The notes beneath the pieces were generated by a model. The model was not told the origin of the DNA. It worked only from the letters and a program-made list of their open reading frames with translations, and did no database searches. 64,000 nucleotides of DNA, taken from the NCBI RefSeq assembly GCF_042678385.1, contig NZ_JBHUDY010000001.1:2562485-2626484 (forward strand), written 5' to 3'. Both the position numbers and the translations under genes were made by a program. Of the stretch, positions 16,849-25,703 are shown piece after piece. Origin of the DNA: Sphingomonas_B tabacisoli (GTDB lineage Bacteria; Pseudomonadota; Alphaproteobacteria; Sphingomonadales; Sphingomonadaceae). Position 1 is the stretch's first letter. The number at the start of each line of letters is the position of its first letter.

Positions 16849-18273
16849 ATGACGACCCAGGCTTTCGACGAAATGGGTGACGAGCCGCGGCAGGCCTATG
16901 CCGCGCTCAAGGCCTGGCTCGACGAGACGCCCGACACCTACCTCCAGACCCGGCGCGCCCAGGCGGAACTGTTCTTCCGCCGCATCGGCATCACCTTCGC
17001 CGTCTATGGCGATGCCCAGGCCGACGAGCGGCTGATCCCGTTCGACATCATTCCGCGCATTCTCTCGGCCAGCGAATGGGCTGGGCTGGAGCGCGGACTG
17101 ATCCAGCGCGTCGAGGCGCTGAACGCATTCCTGAACGACATCTACGGTCCTCAGGAAATCCTGAAGGCCGGCGTGATCCCCGAAGAGCTGGTCCTGCGCA
17201 ACCCGCAATTCTGCCTGCCCGCGATCGGCCGCAGGCCGCCGCACGGCATCTACACGCACATCGCCGGCATCGACATCGTCCGCACCGGCGCGGACCAATT
17301 CTGGGTGCTGGAGGATAACGCACGCACGCCGTCGGGCGTGTCGTACATGCTTGAGAACCGCGAAGTGATGCTCCGGCTGCTGCCGGAAGTGATCGGGCGG
17401 CACCGGATCGCGCCGGTCGAGACCTATCCGGAGCTGCTGCTGAGCACGCTCCAGTCCGTCGCGCCGCCGAAATGCCGGGGCGAGCCGACTGTCGCGGTGC
17501 TGACGCCCGGCTTCCACAACTCGGCCTATTACGAGCACAGCTTTCTCGCCGACAAAATGGGCGTCGAGCTGGTCGAAGGATCGGACCTGCTGGTGCAGGG
17601 CGACGTGCTCTATATGCGGACGACCGACGGACCGCAGCGGATCGACGTGCTCTATCGCCGCGTCGACGACGCCTTTCTCGACCCGCTCGTCTTCCGCCCG
17701 GATTCGGCGCTTGGCGTGCCCGCGCTGATGAGCGCATTCGCCACCGGTAACCTCACCATCGCCAACGCAGTCGGCACCGGCATCGCCGACGACAAGGCGG
17801 TCTATAGCTACATGCCGGAGATCGTCCGCTTCTACTCGGGCGAGGACGCGCTGCTGCACAATGTGCCGACCTGGCGCTGCCGCGAGCCCGACGCGCTCAA
17901 ATATGTGCTCGACGAACTGCCCAGCCTTGTCGTCAAGGAAGTCGATGGGTCGGGCGGATACGGCATGCTCGTCGGCCCCCATGCGAGCAAGGCGCAGCTC
18001 GAGGAGTTCAGGGCGAAGCTCCTGGCCAACCCTGAAAAGTTCATTGCGCAGCCGACGCTCGCGCTTTCGACCTGCCCGACCCTCGTCGACGAGGGCATCG
18101 CGCCGCGCCACGTCGACCTGCGTCCCTTCGTGCTGACCGGCGCCAAGGGCGTGCGCATCGTGCCCGGCGGCCTCACCCGTGTCGCGCTGAAGGAAGGCTC
18201 GCTGGTGGTGAACTCCAGCCAGGGCGGCGGCACCAAGGACACCTGGGTGCTGAGCGACGAGGGGAGCGGCTGA
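16849..18273 (+). CDS. Circularly permuted type 2 ATP-grasp protein
   Basis: A 474-residue protein with the circularly permuted ATP-grasp fold (TYLQTRRAQAELFFRR and IPFDIIPRIL near the start; EDNARTPSGVSYMLENRE in the centre; LVVKEVDGSGGYGMLVG and DLRPFVLTG near the end). Family comparative genomics predicts an ATP-dependent amide or peptide ligase that works with alpha-E, transglutaminase and Anbu partners, all present immediately downstream. The substrate is not known. The start at 16849 follows a G-rich GGGGGGAAG; an in-frame ATG 24 nt upstream is less likely. Its stop overlaps the next ATG (TGATG). It is the first gene of the four-gene operon. Confidence 0.9.
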   Translation: MTTQAFDEMGDEPRQAYAALKAWLDETPDTYLQTRRAQAELFFRRIGITFAVYGDAQADERLIPFDIIPRILSASEWAGLERGLIQRVEALNAFLNDIYGPQEILKAGVIPEELVLRNPQFCLPAIGRRPPHGIYTHIAGIDIVRTGADQFWVLEDNARTPSGVSYMLENREVMLRLLPEVIGRHRIAPVETYPELLLSTLQSVAPPKCRGEPTVAVLTPGFHNSAYYEHSFLADKMGVELVEGSDLLVQGDVLYMRTTDGPQRIDVLYRRVDDAFLDPLVFRPDSALGVPALMSAFATGNLTIANAVGTGIADDKAVYSYMPEIVRFYSGEDALLHNVPTWRCREPDALKYVLDELPSLVVKEVDGSGGYGMLVGPHASKAQLEEFRAKLLANPEKFIAQPTLALSTCPTLVDEGIAPRHVDLRPFVLTGAKGVRIVPGGLTRVALKEGSLVVNSSQGGGTKDTWVLSDEGSG

Positions 18274-19214
18274 TGCTCTCCCGCACCGCCGGCGACCTGT
18301 TCTGGGCCGGGCGCTATGTCGAGCGCGCCGATTTTGTGTCGCGGCTATTGGACGCGACGCTGCGACTTGCCGCCCTCCCCTCCAGTTATGGCGGCGCGGT
18401 TGGCGCCTGGAGCAGCGCGCTCGCCGCCGCCGGCATCGAGCCGCTCTACACCGCCCGGAACGCCAAGCTGAGCCAGCGCAGCGCCACCGAGTTTCTGGCG
18501 CTCGACCCCGACAACCCCTCGTCGATGCGAGTCTGCATCGAGCGCGCGCGCCACAATGCGCGCGCGGTGCGGACCGCGCTGACCGTCGAGGTCTGGGAAG
18601 CGATCAACACGGCCTGGCTGGAAATCCAGCGTTTCGGGACGACGCTGGAAAGCCGCGCGGCGCTGACCCGGCTAGTCGAGCATGTGAAGAATTCGGCGCT
18701 ACTGTTCGACGGCGCCACCCACCGCACGATGCTGCGCGAGAAATCCTACTGGTTTCTCCGGCTCGGCGCGGCGCTCGAACGCGCCGACAACACCGCCCGG
18801 CTGCTCGACGTCAAATACCACCTGCTGCTGCCGCGCGATGAGCCGGTCGGCGGCAGCCTCGACTATTTCCAGTGGACGACCATCCTGCGCACGGTTTCGG
18901 CACTCACAGCCTACCGCCATGTCTATAGCGACAGCGTGAAGCCGTGGCTGGTCGCCGACCTGCTGATCCTCAACCGCCGCATGCCACGCTCGCTCGCCGC
19001 CTGTTCGAGCGACCTAGTCCGCTATCTCGACAATCTGGGTCAGGCGTCGGGCAAGCGCGGCCCCGCACACCGTCAGGCTGTGGCGATGTCGGCCCGGCTG
19101 GCGCGCGGGGATATGAATGCGATCTTCGCCTCCGGCCTGCACGAATTCATCGCCGAGTTTCTGAACGAAAATTACCGTCTGGGGCTGGCCATACAGGAGC
19201 AGTACCTGTTCTGA
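18273..19214 (+). CDS. Alpha-E domain protein of the Anbu operon
   Basis: A 313-residue all-helical protein. The beginning MLSRTAGDLFWAGRYVERAD and the central LREKSYWFLRLGAALERADNTARLLD repeat-like block are signatures of the alpha-E family (duplicated helical units with conserved E-R pairs). Its biochemical role is unknown; it always accompanies the permuted ATP-grasp protein, so it may be a scaffold or the acceptor of the predicted peptide-bond formation. It overlaps its upstream neighbour by one base and its downstream neighbour by one base, so the three proteins are translationally coupled. Confidence 0.9.
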   Translation: MLSRTAGDLFWAGRYVERADFVSRLLDATLRLAALPSSYGGAVGAWSSALAAAGIEPLYTARNAKLSQRSATEFLALDPDNPSSMRVCIERARHNARAVRTALTVEVWEAINTAWLEIQRFGTTLESRAALTRLVEHVKNSALLFDGATHRTMLREKSYWFLRLGAALERADNTARLLDVKYHLLLPRDEPVGGSLDYFQWTTILRTVSALTAYRHVYSDSVKPWLVADLLILNRRMPRSLAACSSDLVRYLDNLGQASGKRGPAHRQAVAMSARLARGDMNAIFASGLHEFIAEFLNENYRLGLAIQEQYLF

Positions 19215-20026
19215 TGCGGATACTCGTCGATCATTGCACGACCTACACCTACACGCTGCCGGCGTCGAACGTCGTGCAGGCGCTGCGGCTCAGCCCGCGC
19301 GATCACGACACCCAATATGTCCAGCATTGGCGAGTGGACACGGACGTGAACGGATCGATGCGCGAGGCGATGGACGCGTTCGGCAATCCCGTCACCATGT
19401 TCTATGCCGACGCGCCGCTGACGTCGCTGACCATCACCGTGACCGGCGTGGCGGATGTCGGCGACAGCCACGGCGTCTATCGCGGACCCGAAACCTTGCC
19501 GCCGCTCGTCTATCTCCGGTCCACGGCGCTGACGGAGGCGGACGATGCGATCGTCGACATGGCGCGCGGCTGCCGCAAGCACGACGCGCTCGCCACGCTC
19601 CATGCCCTGAACGCCGCGGTGCACGAGCATATGGACTTCGACACCACCGAGACCGACGCCACCACGCCCGCGGCTGAGGCCTATGCCGGCAAGAGCGGCG
19701 TCTGCCAGGATTTCGCGCACATCTTCCTTGCCGCCGCCCGCACGCTTGAGATGCCGGCGCGCTATGTTTCCGGCCATCTCGCCCGCGACAGCGATCCGGC
19801 GCAGGAAGCGGCGCACGCCTGGACCGAAGCGCTCGTGCCCGATCTGGGCTGGGTCGCGTTCGATCCGGCGAATGGCATCTGCACGACCGACGCCTATCTG
19901 CGCGTCGCGATCGGACTCGACTATCTGGATGCGGCGCCCGTCCGGGGCGCAAGGCGCGGCGGCGGCACCGAGACGATGTCGGTCTATGTCCACGCTGCGG
20001 ATGCGATACGGCAAAGCCAGAACTGA
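19214..20026 (+). CDS. Transglutaminase-like cysteine protease of the Anbu operon
   Basis: A 270-residue protein with an N-terminal beta-sandwich (residues 1-110, RILVDHCTTYTYTLPASN) and a transglutaminase-like catalytic core with the triad Cys164 (SGVCQDFAH), His201 (AAHAWTEA) and Asp217 (VAFDPANG). Bacterial members are usually peptidases or amide-exchanging enzymes. No signal peptide is seen, so it acts in the cytosol with the other products. I start at the ATG overlapping the alpha-E stop codon; a longer open frame upstream is a shadow of that gene. Confidence 0.9.
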   Translation: MRILVDHCTTYTYTLPASNVVQALRLSPRDHDTQYVQHWRVDTDVNGSMREAMDAFGNPVTMFYADAPLTSLTITVTGVADVGDSHGVYRGPETLPPLVYLRSTALTEADDAIVDMARGCRKHDALATLHALNAAVHEHMDFDTTETDATTPAAEAYAGKSGVCQDFAHIFLAAARTLEMPARYVSGHLARDSDPAQEAAHAWTEALVPDLGWVAFDPANGICTTDAYLRVAIGLDYLDAAPVRGARRGGGTETMSVYVHAADAIRQSQN

Positions 20027-20040
20027 AGGGGAAGAGGGCC

Positions 20041-20772
20041 GTGACCTATTGTATCGGGATGCTCGTCCGCGAAGGCCTGATCCTGATGGCGGATACGCGA
20101 ACCAACGCCGGGGTCGATAACATCTCCACCTACAGGAAGCTCCGGCTCTACGGAAACGACGGCAAAAGGCTGATCGCGGTTGCCTCCGCCGGCAGCCTGT
20201 CGACGACGCAGGGCGCGATCCAGCGCGTGACCAAGGGCGTCCCCAATCCCGAAACCGGCAAGTACGAGAATTGGGGAACCTTTCCCAGCATCTACGACGC
20301 CGCCGTCGCCACTGGCCGGGCGCTCCGGCAGGTGCGCGATTCGATGAAGGATCTGGCGCAGCCGGGTGTTAATTTCGATGCGACCTTGCTCGTCGGGGGC
20401 TCGATCAACGGCGAGCCGTCGCGGCTGTTCCTGGTCTATTCGGCAGGCAATACGATCGAGTGCGCCCCCGACACACCCTATCTGCAGATCGGCGAGCTAA
20501 AATACGGCAAGCCGATCCTGGACCGCGCGCTGCATTTCGACACGCCGCTCAACGAGGCGATGAAGATCGGTCTGCTCAGCCTCGACTCGACGATGCGCGC
20601 CAATTTGGCCGTCGGGCTGCCGATCGACCTGCTGGTTGCGGATGCAGGGGCCGGCCAGGCGCGCATCAACATGCGCATCGAGGAATCCGACGATTATTAC
20701 CTCAACCTGTCGCTTCAGTGGCACCAGAAGCTCGCCAAGGCGACGGAGGAGTTGCCGCTGCCGCCTTATTGA
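20041..20772 (+). CDS. Anbu (ancestral beta-subunit) proteasome-like peptidase
   Basis: A 243-residue Ntn hydrolase of the Anbu/BPH family. Translation starts at GTG, so after removal of fMet the N-terminal residue is Thr, the proteasome nucleophile. Counting from that Thr1, Asp17 (LMADTRTNAG) and Lys32 (TYRK) complete the catalytic set. The core is the four-layer alpha/beta fold (LIAVASAGSLSTTQGA, FDATLLVGGSI). It has no HslU or Mpa-like ATPase nearby, typical for Anbu. It lies 14 nt behind the transglutaminase gene with an AAGGGGAAGAGGG leader and ends the operon. Known members assemble into helical or ring complexes; the substrate is undetermined. Confidence 0.92.
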   Translation: MTYCIGMLVREGLILMADTRTNAGVDNISTYRKLRLYGNDGKRLIAVASAGSLSTTQGAIQRVTKGVPNPETGKYENWGTFPSIYDAAVATGRALRQVRDSMKDLAQPGVNFDATLLVGGSINGEPSRLFLVYSAGNTIECAPDTPYLQIGELKYGKPILDRALHFDTPLNEAMKIGLLSLDSTMRANLAVGLPIDLLVADAGAGQARINMRIEESDDYYLNLSLQWHQKLAKATEELPLPPY

Positions 20773-20775
20773 ACC

Positions 20776-20964
20776 TCAGCGCCGACGGGCGAAGACGATC
20801 AAGGCGACGCCCACGACCGCAAGGATCGCGCCCCGCGTCGCCCAGGGCCGCTGATCGAGCATGAAGCTCGACGCCGGCCAATGAACGAGGCCGGTGCCCT
20901 GCCCGATCCACAGCAATCCCATCAGCAACGCCGCAACGCCAACGATCGCAAGCACCGTCCTCAT
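20776..20964 (-). CDS. Small two-helix membrane protein
   Basis: A 62-residue inner-membrane protein with two hydrophobic segments (about 4-22 and 42-59) joined by a short loop containing HWPASSFMLDQRPWA, and a C-terminal RRR that predicts a cytoplasmic tail. This loop (PASSFM ... PWA) looks conserved in small alphaproteobacterial membrane proteins I cannot name. A G-rich GGGGGAT precedes the ATG. It is convergent with the Anbu gene with only 3 bp between the stop codons. Function unknown. Confidence 0.65.
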   Translation of the reverse strand: MRTVLAIVGVAALLMGLLWIGQGTGLVHWPASSFMLDQRPWATRGAILAVVGVALIVFARRR

Positions 20965-21057
20965 CGCATCCCCCGCAGGCTGATGTTCAACGCTGCGAGA
21001 GTGTCAGGAGGGAAGCCCAGGCGCAATCTCGCCTTTCCTCCCGTTGCGCGCCTTTGG

Positions 21058-21240
21058 CTAGGCGCCTTGGTCGGGCATCGACTGGCGGGTGCCGGCCAGC
21101 AAGGCCCGCGACCGCTCTATGGCGGCCTCCGATTGACGGACATGCTCTGCCGCTTCCTTGCACGACAATTGCGCCGCGATCACGTTGGCTGAACTCTGGG
21201 CGCTCACGCGCGCAAGTGTCGTTTTTTCGGAAGAAAACAT
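21058..21240 (-). CDS. Small hypothetical protein (60 aa)
   Basis: A 60-residue protein starting MFSSEKTTLARVSAQ and containing one Cys (QLSCKEAAEHV), mostly amphipathic helix with many Ala, Gln and Ser; no domain recognised. Support is limited: a good GGGAG ribosome binding site 10 nt upstream of the ATG and protein-like composition, in a stretch otherwise without genes. A longer frame from 21324 is possible but has no ribosome binding site. Confidence 0.4.
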   Translation of the reverse strand: MFSSEKTTLARVSAQSSANVIAAQLSCKEAAEHVRQSEAAIERSRALLAGTRQSMPDQGA

Positions 21241-21802
21241 CGATGCGCTCCCTGGTTCAGCGGGAGCACGACGATTGTCTCTCAGGCGCCAACATGCCGA
21301 TCCGAGCTGGCGATATTCCTCCAACCGGCCGGACCGCCTTTAGTTCCGCAAAGCTGACCTAGATGAAGGCGGGGTTCGGTCGGAAGCCTACATCGCAGGC
21401 GTGTCTGATGTTCCCGTATCCGCGTACCGAATTTATCGACCCGACAAAGCCGATATGAGACAGCGTCGCCACGCACTCGAAGATGCCAGGCGCGTGCTCG
21501 GCGAACTGCGCCGTTTGCCCGTCTTTCCGTTCTAGCGCGGCTTGCCTCTCACGGACAGCAGACGACTCTCTGTCCTACACCACACCTGATCGGGCATATG
21601 CTCGTGGATGGCCGAGCCTCGCCTTCGCCCGACATCGCCGCTTGACGGACGGCCACCATTCGCCGCGGAAACTCCACGGCTCATCACCCCCCATTTTCTC
21701 CTAAGTAGCTCAGAACGAACGGTAATCCCGCATAAGTTCACGGAAAAGGCGCTTCACCCCTGGAATTTTGTGAACTTAAGGCCCTCGCGCCTGTCGCAGG
21801 GA
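21241..21802. other. Intergenic stretch without a supported gene
   Basis: About 560 bp between the small hypothetical gene and pstB. Short open frames exist (for example around 21404-21538 plus, ending GELRRLPVFPF) but none has both a ribosome binding site and recognisable content. Codon-position GC bias is weak. No tRNA, repeat or clear terminator was seen; it may hold decayed genes. Confidence 0.5.
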
Positions 21803-22615
21803 TCAGCCGAAGCGGCCGGTCACGTAATTGCGCGTGCGCACCAGCCTCGGGGTCGAGAAGATCGACGCGGTCGGCGCGAACTCCAGCAGTTTCCCCATGA
21901 ACATGAAGCCGGTGTAATCGGCGATGCGCGCGGCCTGCTGCAGATTGTGGGTCACGATCACGATCGTGAAGTCCTTCTTTAGCTGCAGCAGCGTGTCTTC
22001 CAGCTTGGCGGTCGAGACCGGATCCAGCGCGGAGGCCGGCTCGTCGAGCAGCAGCACTTCGGGTTCGACCGCGATGCCGCGGGCGACGCACAGCCGCTGC
22101 TGCTGGCCGCCGGAAAGGCCGAGGCCGGAGCTCGACAGCTTGTGCTCCACTTCGTCCCACAATGCCGCGCGGCGCAGCGACCGTTCGACGATCGCATCCA
22201 GTTCCGCCTTCGACTTGCTGGCGTGGAGGCGCACCCCGAACGCGACATTGTCGTAAATCGACATCGGGAACGGCGTCGGCTTCTGGAACACCATGCCGAC
22301 GCGCGCGCGCAGGTCGGCAAGGTCGGTGCGCGGGGCGAGGATATCCTCGCCGTCCAGCATCACCTGCCCTTCGGCGCGCTGGTTCGGATACAGCTCATAG
22401 ATGCGGTTCATCGCGCGCAGCAGCGTCGACTTGCCGCAACCCGAGGGGCCGATCAGCGCGGTGATCTTGTTACGGGCGATGCCCAAGTCGATGCCATGCA
22501 GCGCCTGGGTCTTGCCGTAGAAGAAGTCGAGACCGCGTGTTTCCATGATCAGCGAGTCGGCCGGCGGCAACTCGATGTGCGGCGCTTCGTCCAGTTCGGC
22601 GTCAGCGAGGCTCAT
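21803..22615 (-). CDS. pstB: Phosphate ABC transporter ATP-binding protein PstB
   Basis: A 270-residue ATPase of the high-affinity phosphate importer. Walker A GPSGCGKST is at 56-64, the Q-loop in VFQKPTPFPMSIYDN (the PTPFPMSIYDN part is specific for PstB), the signature LSGGQQQR and Walker B VLLLDEPASALD follow, with the H-loop in VTHNLQQA. Its ATG overlaps the pstA stop codon (ATGA). It is the last gene of pstSCAB; phoU and phoB are not in this cluster. Start extension of about 20 residues before the ABC domain is normal for the family. Confidence 0.96.
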   Translation of the reverse strand: MSLADAELDEAPHIELPPADSLIMETRGLDFFYGKTQALHGIDLGIARNKITALIGPSGCGKSTLLRAMNRIYELYPNQRAEGQVMLDGEDILAPRTDLADLRARVGMVFQKPTPFPMSIYDNVAFGVRLHASKSKAELDAIVERSLRRAALWDEVEHKLSSSGLGLSGGQQQRLCVARGIAVEPEVLLLDEPASALDPVSTAKLEDTLLQLKKDFTIVIVTHNLQQAARIADYTGFMFMGKLLEFAPTASIFSTPRLVRTRNYVTGRFG

Positions 22616-23454
22616 TTATGACGGGCCTCCCGACCCAGATAGCGTCCGATGATGTTGATGATGAGGACCGCGCTCGCAATCAGCAACGCGCCGGTCCAAG
22701 CCAGTTGCCGCCAATCGTCGAAGGCGCTCAGCGCGAACTGGAAAATCGTCGTCGGCAGCGCAGCCATCGGCTGGCTGAGACCGAGATTGAGATACTGGTT
22801 GCCGAGCGACGTGAACAGCAAAGGTGCGGTCTCGCCGCTGATCCGCGCAAAGCCCAGCAGGCCGCCGGTGATCAGGCCCGCGCGCGCGCCGCGCCAGATG
22901 ATCGTGCGGATGACCTTGGCGCGCGACGCGCCGAGCGCCATGCCGGCTTCGCGCAGCGCGCCCGGCTGCAGCGTCAATATGTCCTCGGTCGTCCGCACCA
23001 CCACCGGCGTAGCGAGGAAGGCGAGTGCGACGGCGCCGGCATAGGCCGAGAAGCCGTGGAACGGAGCCACGAGAAGCTCGTACACGAACAGGCCGACCAG
23101 GATCGACGGCGCGGAGAGCAGCACGTCGTTGAGGAAGCGCACCGCATGGGCATAGCGGGTCTGCCCGCCATATTCGCTGAGCCATGTCCCGGCGAGGATG
23201 CCGACGACCAGCGCGATGCCCATGCCGAGGCTGCACATGATCAGCGAACCGACGATCGCGTTGCGCAGTCCGCCCGCCGATCCCGGGGCCGGCTGGTCCT
23301 GGGTGAAGATCGCGCCCGAGAGGCCGGCGAGCCCCTGGCTCAGCAGCGACCACAGGATCAGCACCAGCGCGCCGAGCGCGACCAGCGTGGCGAACGCGGT
23401 CGCCGCGACGAAGATCGAGTTGGAGATTTTGCGGCGAGTCGACCGGGCGCTCAT
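22612..23454 (-). CDS. pstA: Phosphate ABC transporter permease PstA
   Basis: A 280-residue inner-membrane permease with six predicted transmembrane segments. The EAA-type coupling loop is LREAGMALGASRAKVIRTIIWRGA and the region GETAPLLFTSLGNQ is diagnostic for PstA. It pairs with PstC to form the phosphate channel. The ATG lies one nucleotide behind the pstC stop codon and its end overlaps pstB, so all three are coupled. Confidence 0.95.
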   Translation of the reverse strand: MSARSTRRKISNSIFVAATAFATLVALGALVLILWSLLSQGLAGLSGAIFTQDQPAPGSAGGLRNAIVGSLIMCSLGMGIALVVGILAGTWLSEYGGQTRYAHAVRFLNDVLLSAPSILVGLFVYELLVAPFHGFSAYAGAVALAFLATPVVVRTTEDILTLQPGALREAGMALGASRAKVIRTIIWRGARAGLITGGLLGFARISGETAPLLFTSLGNQYLNLGLSQPMAALPTTIFQFALSAFDDWRQLAWTGALLIASAVLIINIIGRYLGREARHK

Positions 23455-23455
23455 G

Positions 23456-24433
23456 TCAGTGCCTCTGGCTCGCCAGCAATGCCCGCGCGATCGCGAGCAC
23501 GGCGAAAGTGATGATGAACAGCACCAGCCCGAGCGCGATCAGCGACGCCGAATGCAGCTCTCCGGTCGCTTCGGTGAACTCGTTGGCGATCGTGGAGGCG
23601 ATCGTCGATCCCGCGTCGAACAGCGAGTGCGGGAAACCGTGGGCGTTGCCGATGATGAACGTGACCGCCATCGTCTCGCCCAGCGCGCGACCGAGCCCCA
23701 GCATGATCACGCCGACCGTCCCGCGCCGGACATAGGGGATGATCACCTTGGACACGACTTCGAACGTCGTGCTGCCCAGCCCGAATGCAGCCTCACGCAC
23801 TTGCGGCGGCACGGACAGGAACAGCTCCCGGAACACGGCGGCCATGTACGGCAGGATCATCACCGCGAGGATCACCGACGCCGTGAAGATGTTCGCGCCA
23901 TTGGGCACGCCCGCGAAGAAGCGGCCAATCGCACTGTCCGGCGACAGATGCTCGGCAATCGGCGTTTGGACGTGCGCGGCGAACCAGGGCGCGAACACGA
24001 ACAGGCCCCACATGCCGTACACGATCGAGGGAATGCCGGCGAGCAGCTCGACCGCGATCGTGATCGGCTGCGCCAGCCGGGGCGGACAGAACTCGCTCAG
24101 GAAAACAGCGACGCCGATCGCCAGCGGCAGCGCGATCGCCAGCGCCAGGAAGCCCGTGACCAGCGTGCCGACGATCGGCCCCGCAGCGCCGTACAGGTCG
24201 GTCACCGGGTTCCATTCGGCGGTCGTGAAGAAATGCCAGCCGAACGCCTTGAACGCCGGCCAGCCGCCGATCGCCAGCGACACGACGACGCCCGCAAGCG
24301 CGGCCATCAGCAAGGTCGCCGCGCTGAAGCAGGCGGCTCGGAACAGATACTCGTCCCAGCGAGCTGCGGGACGCGACACGTTCCGCTCCGCGCCGAGACT
24401 CAGCCCGCTCGCGCTTTCCGCACGTGTGGCCAC
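23456..24433 (-). CDS. pstC: Phosphate ABC transporter permease PstC
   Basis: A 325-residue inner-membrane permease with six predicted transmembrane segments; the coupling loop is REAAFGLGSTTFEVVSKVIIP, and GLGRALGETMAVTFIIGN matches the PstC family. I choose the GTG at 24433, preceded by GGGGGT, because the upstream frame runs into the pstS-pstC gap and has no homology. The residues before the first membrane segment are a 40-residue Arg/Glu-containing cytoplasmic tail. The gap upstream contains a second Pho-box-like element, so pstCAB may be transcribed separately from pstS. Confidence 0.93.
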   Translation of the reverse strand: MATRAESASGLSLGAERNVSRPAARWDEYLFRAACFSAATLLMAALAGVVVSLAIGGWPAFKAFGWHFFTTAEWNPVTDLYGAAGPIVGTLVTGFLALAIALPLAIGVAVFLSEFCPPRLAQPITIAVELLAGIPSIVYGMWGLFVFAPWFAAHVQTPIAEHLSPDSAIGRFFAGVPNGANIFTASVILAVMILPYMAAVFRELFLSVPPQVREAAFGLGSTTFEVVSKVIIPYVRRGTVGVIMLGLGRALGETMAVTFIIGNAHGFPHSLFDAGSTIASTIANEFTEATGELHSASLIALGLVLFIITFAVLAIARALLASQRH

Positions 24434-24520
24434 CGGACCCCCAGTAAGTTCTGCGCAAACAACATGCCGGGCAGGCCGCAATACGGCCGCCCGGCGGATG
24501 CTCCGAGCGCTAGGCCCGGA

Positions 24521-24540
24521 TTGTGACAGTCGTGTGACTC
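24521..24540 (-). promoter_or_regulatory. Pho-box-like element upstream of pstC
   Basis: Minus strand GAGTCAC-ACGA-CTGTCAC: two 7-mers with 4-nt spacing (11-bp period), as in the PhoB box. Thirteen bases (GAGTCACACGACTG) are shared with the pstS Pho box. It sits between pstS and pstC. Confidence 0.6.
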
Positions 24541-24545
24541 GGCGC

Positions 24546-25601
24546 TTACTTCGCCGGCCAGACCGGCTTGCCACCGGAGGTGATCTCGGTCGCCCATTGC
24601 TTGCGAACGAGATCCTTCACGGTCGCAGGCAGCGGGACATAATCGAGCTGCGCGGCGGCCGCGTCGCCATTGGCGTAGGCCCAGTCGAAGAATTTCAGCA
24701 CGCCCTGCGCGGTCTTCGCGTCCTGCTGCTCCTTATGGACGAGGATGAAGGTCGCGCCCGTGATCGGCCAAGCGCCGGCGGCCGGCTGGTCGATCAACAG
24801 CAGATAGTTGCCGGCCGCATTCGCCCAGTCCGCGCCCGCCGCCGCAGCGCCGAAGCTCGCCGCATCCGGCGCAACGAAGCCTCCGGCCTTGTTCTGCATC
24901 TGGGCGAAGCTCGCGCCGTTCTGCTTGGCATAGGCATATTCGACGTAGCCGATCGAGCCGGCGGTCTGCTTCACGAAAGCGGCGACGCCGTCATTGCCCT
25001 TGCCGGCAAGGCCGGTCGGCCAGGCGATCGAATCGCTCGCACCCGCCTTCTGCGCCCATTCCGGGCTCTGGCCGGCGAGATAGGTCGTGAACAGGAAAGT
25101 CGTGCCCGAGCCGTCGGAGCGGTGGACGACCGTGATTGGCTTGGCAGGCAGCGCCACGCCCGGGTTGATCGAGGCGATCGCCGGATCGTTCCAGCTCTTC
25201 ACCTTGCCGAGATAGATGTCGGCGAGCAGCGGACCGGTCAGCTTGAGCTGGCCGGGCTTCAAACCCTCGACGTTGATCACCGGCACCACGCCGCCGACCA
25301 CCGTCGGGAACTGATAGAGACCCGCTTTCTGCAGCTCGTCGGCCTTGAGCGGCTTGTCGCTCGCGCCGAAATCGACGGTCGAGGCCTTGATCTGCTTGAT
25401 GCCGCCGCCGGAACCGATCGCCTGATAGTTCAGGCCGACCTTGGTCTGCTGGCGATAGCCTTCCGCCCATTTCTGATAGATCGAGGCCGGGAAAGTCGCG
25501 CCCGCGCCCGAAATGTTGCGTGCATTGCCGCCCGCACCGCCCGAGCCGCCACAGCCCGCCAACAACGCCGTCGCCACTGCGAGGCACAGAACCCTGATCA
25601 T
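24546..25601 (-). CDS. pstS: Phosphate-binding lipoprotein PstS
   Basis: A 351-residue periplasmic phosphate receptor held on the membrane by lipidation: lipobox LLAGC with Cys17, then a Gly-rich linker. Phosphate-binding segments are visible in order: ISGAGATFPASIY, STVDFGASDKPL, HRSDGSGTTFLFTTYL and GYVEYAYAKQN. It hands phosphate to PstCA. The ATG has a clear GGAGG. A three-repeat Pho box lies about 50 nt upstream, so expression should rise under phosphate starvation through PhoB. Confidence 0.95.
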   Translation of the reverse strand: MIRVLCLAVATALLAGCGGSGGAGGNARNISGAGATFPASIYQKWAEGYRQQTKVGLNYQAIGSGGGIKQIKASTVDFGASDKPLKADELQKAGLYQFPTVVGGVVPVINVEGLKPGQLKLTGPLLADIYLGKVKSWNDPAIASINPGVALPAKPITVVHRSDGSGTTFLFTTYLAGQSPEWAQKAGASDSIAWPTGLAGKGNDGVAAFVKQTAGSIGYVEYAYAKQNGASFAQMQNKAGGFVAPDAASFGAAAAGADWANAAGNYLLLIDQPAAGAWPITGATFILVHKEQQDAKTAQGVLKFFDWAYANGDAAAAQLDYVPLPATVKDLVRKQWATEITSGGKPVWPAK

Positions 25602-25649
25602 CGAAAAACCTCCGGAATCGGCGCCCCAGCGGGCGGCTTCCGGCCCGTT

Positions 25650-25678
25650 ATGACAGTCGTGTGACTCTGATATGACAG
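25650..25678 (-). promoter_or_regulatory. Triple Pho box upstream of pstS
   Basis: Three 7-mers in the minus strand, each 4 nt apart: CTGTCAT (25678-25672), GAGTCAC (25667-25661), CTGTCAT (25656-25650). Outer repeats match the PhoB consensus fully, the middle one 5 of 7. It is 49 nt upstream of the pstS ATG. Confidence 0.8.
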
Positions 25679-25703
25679 TGGCGCAGGAGAGCGCTGAGGC
25701 CGC

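Noticed and set aside
23198..25664. Long plus-strand open frames across pstC and pstS (442 and 641 codons)
   Set aside because: Antisense shadows of the pst genes in GC-rich codon positions; no recognisable protein features.
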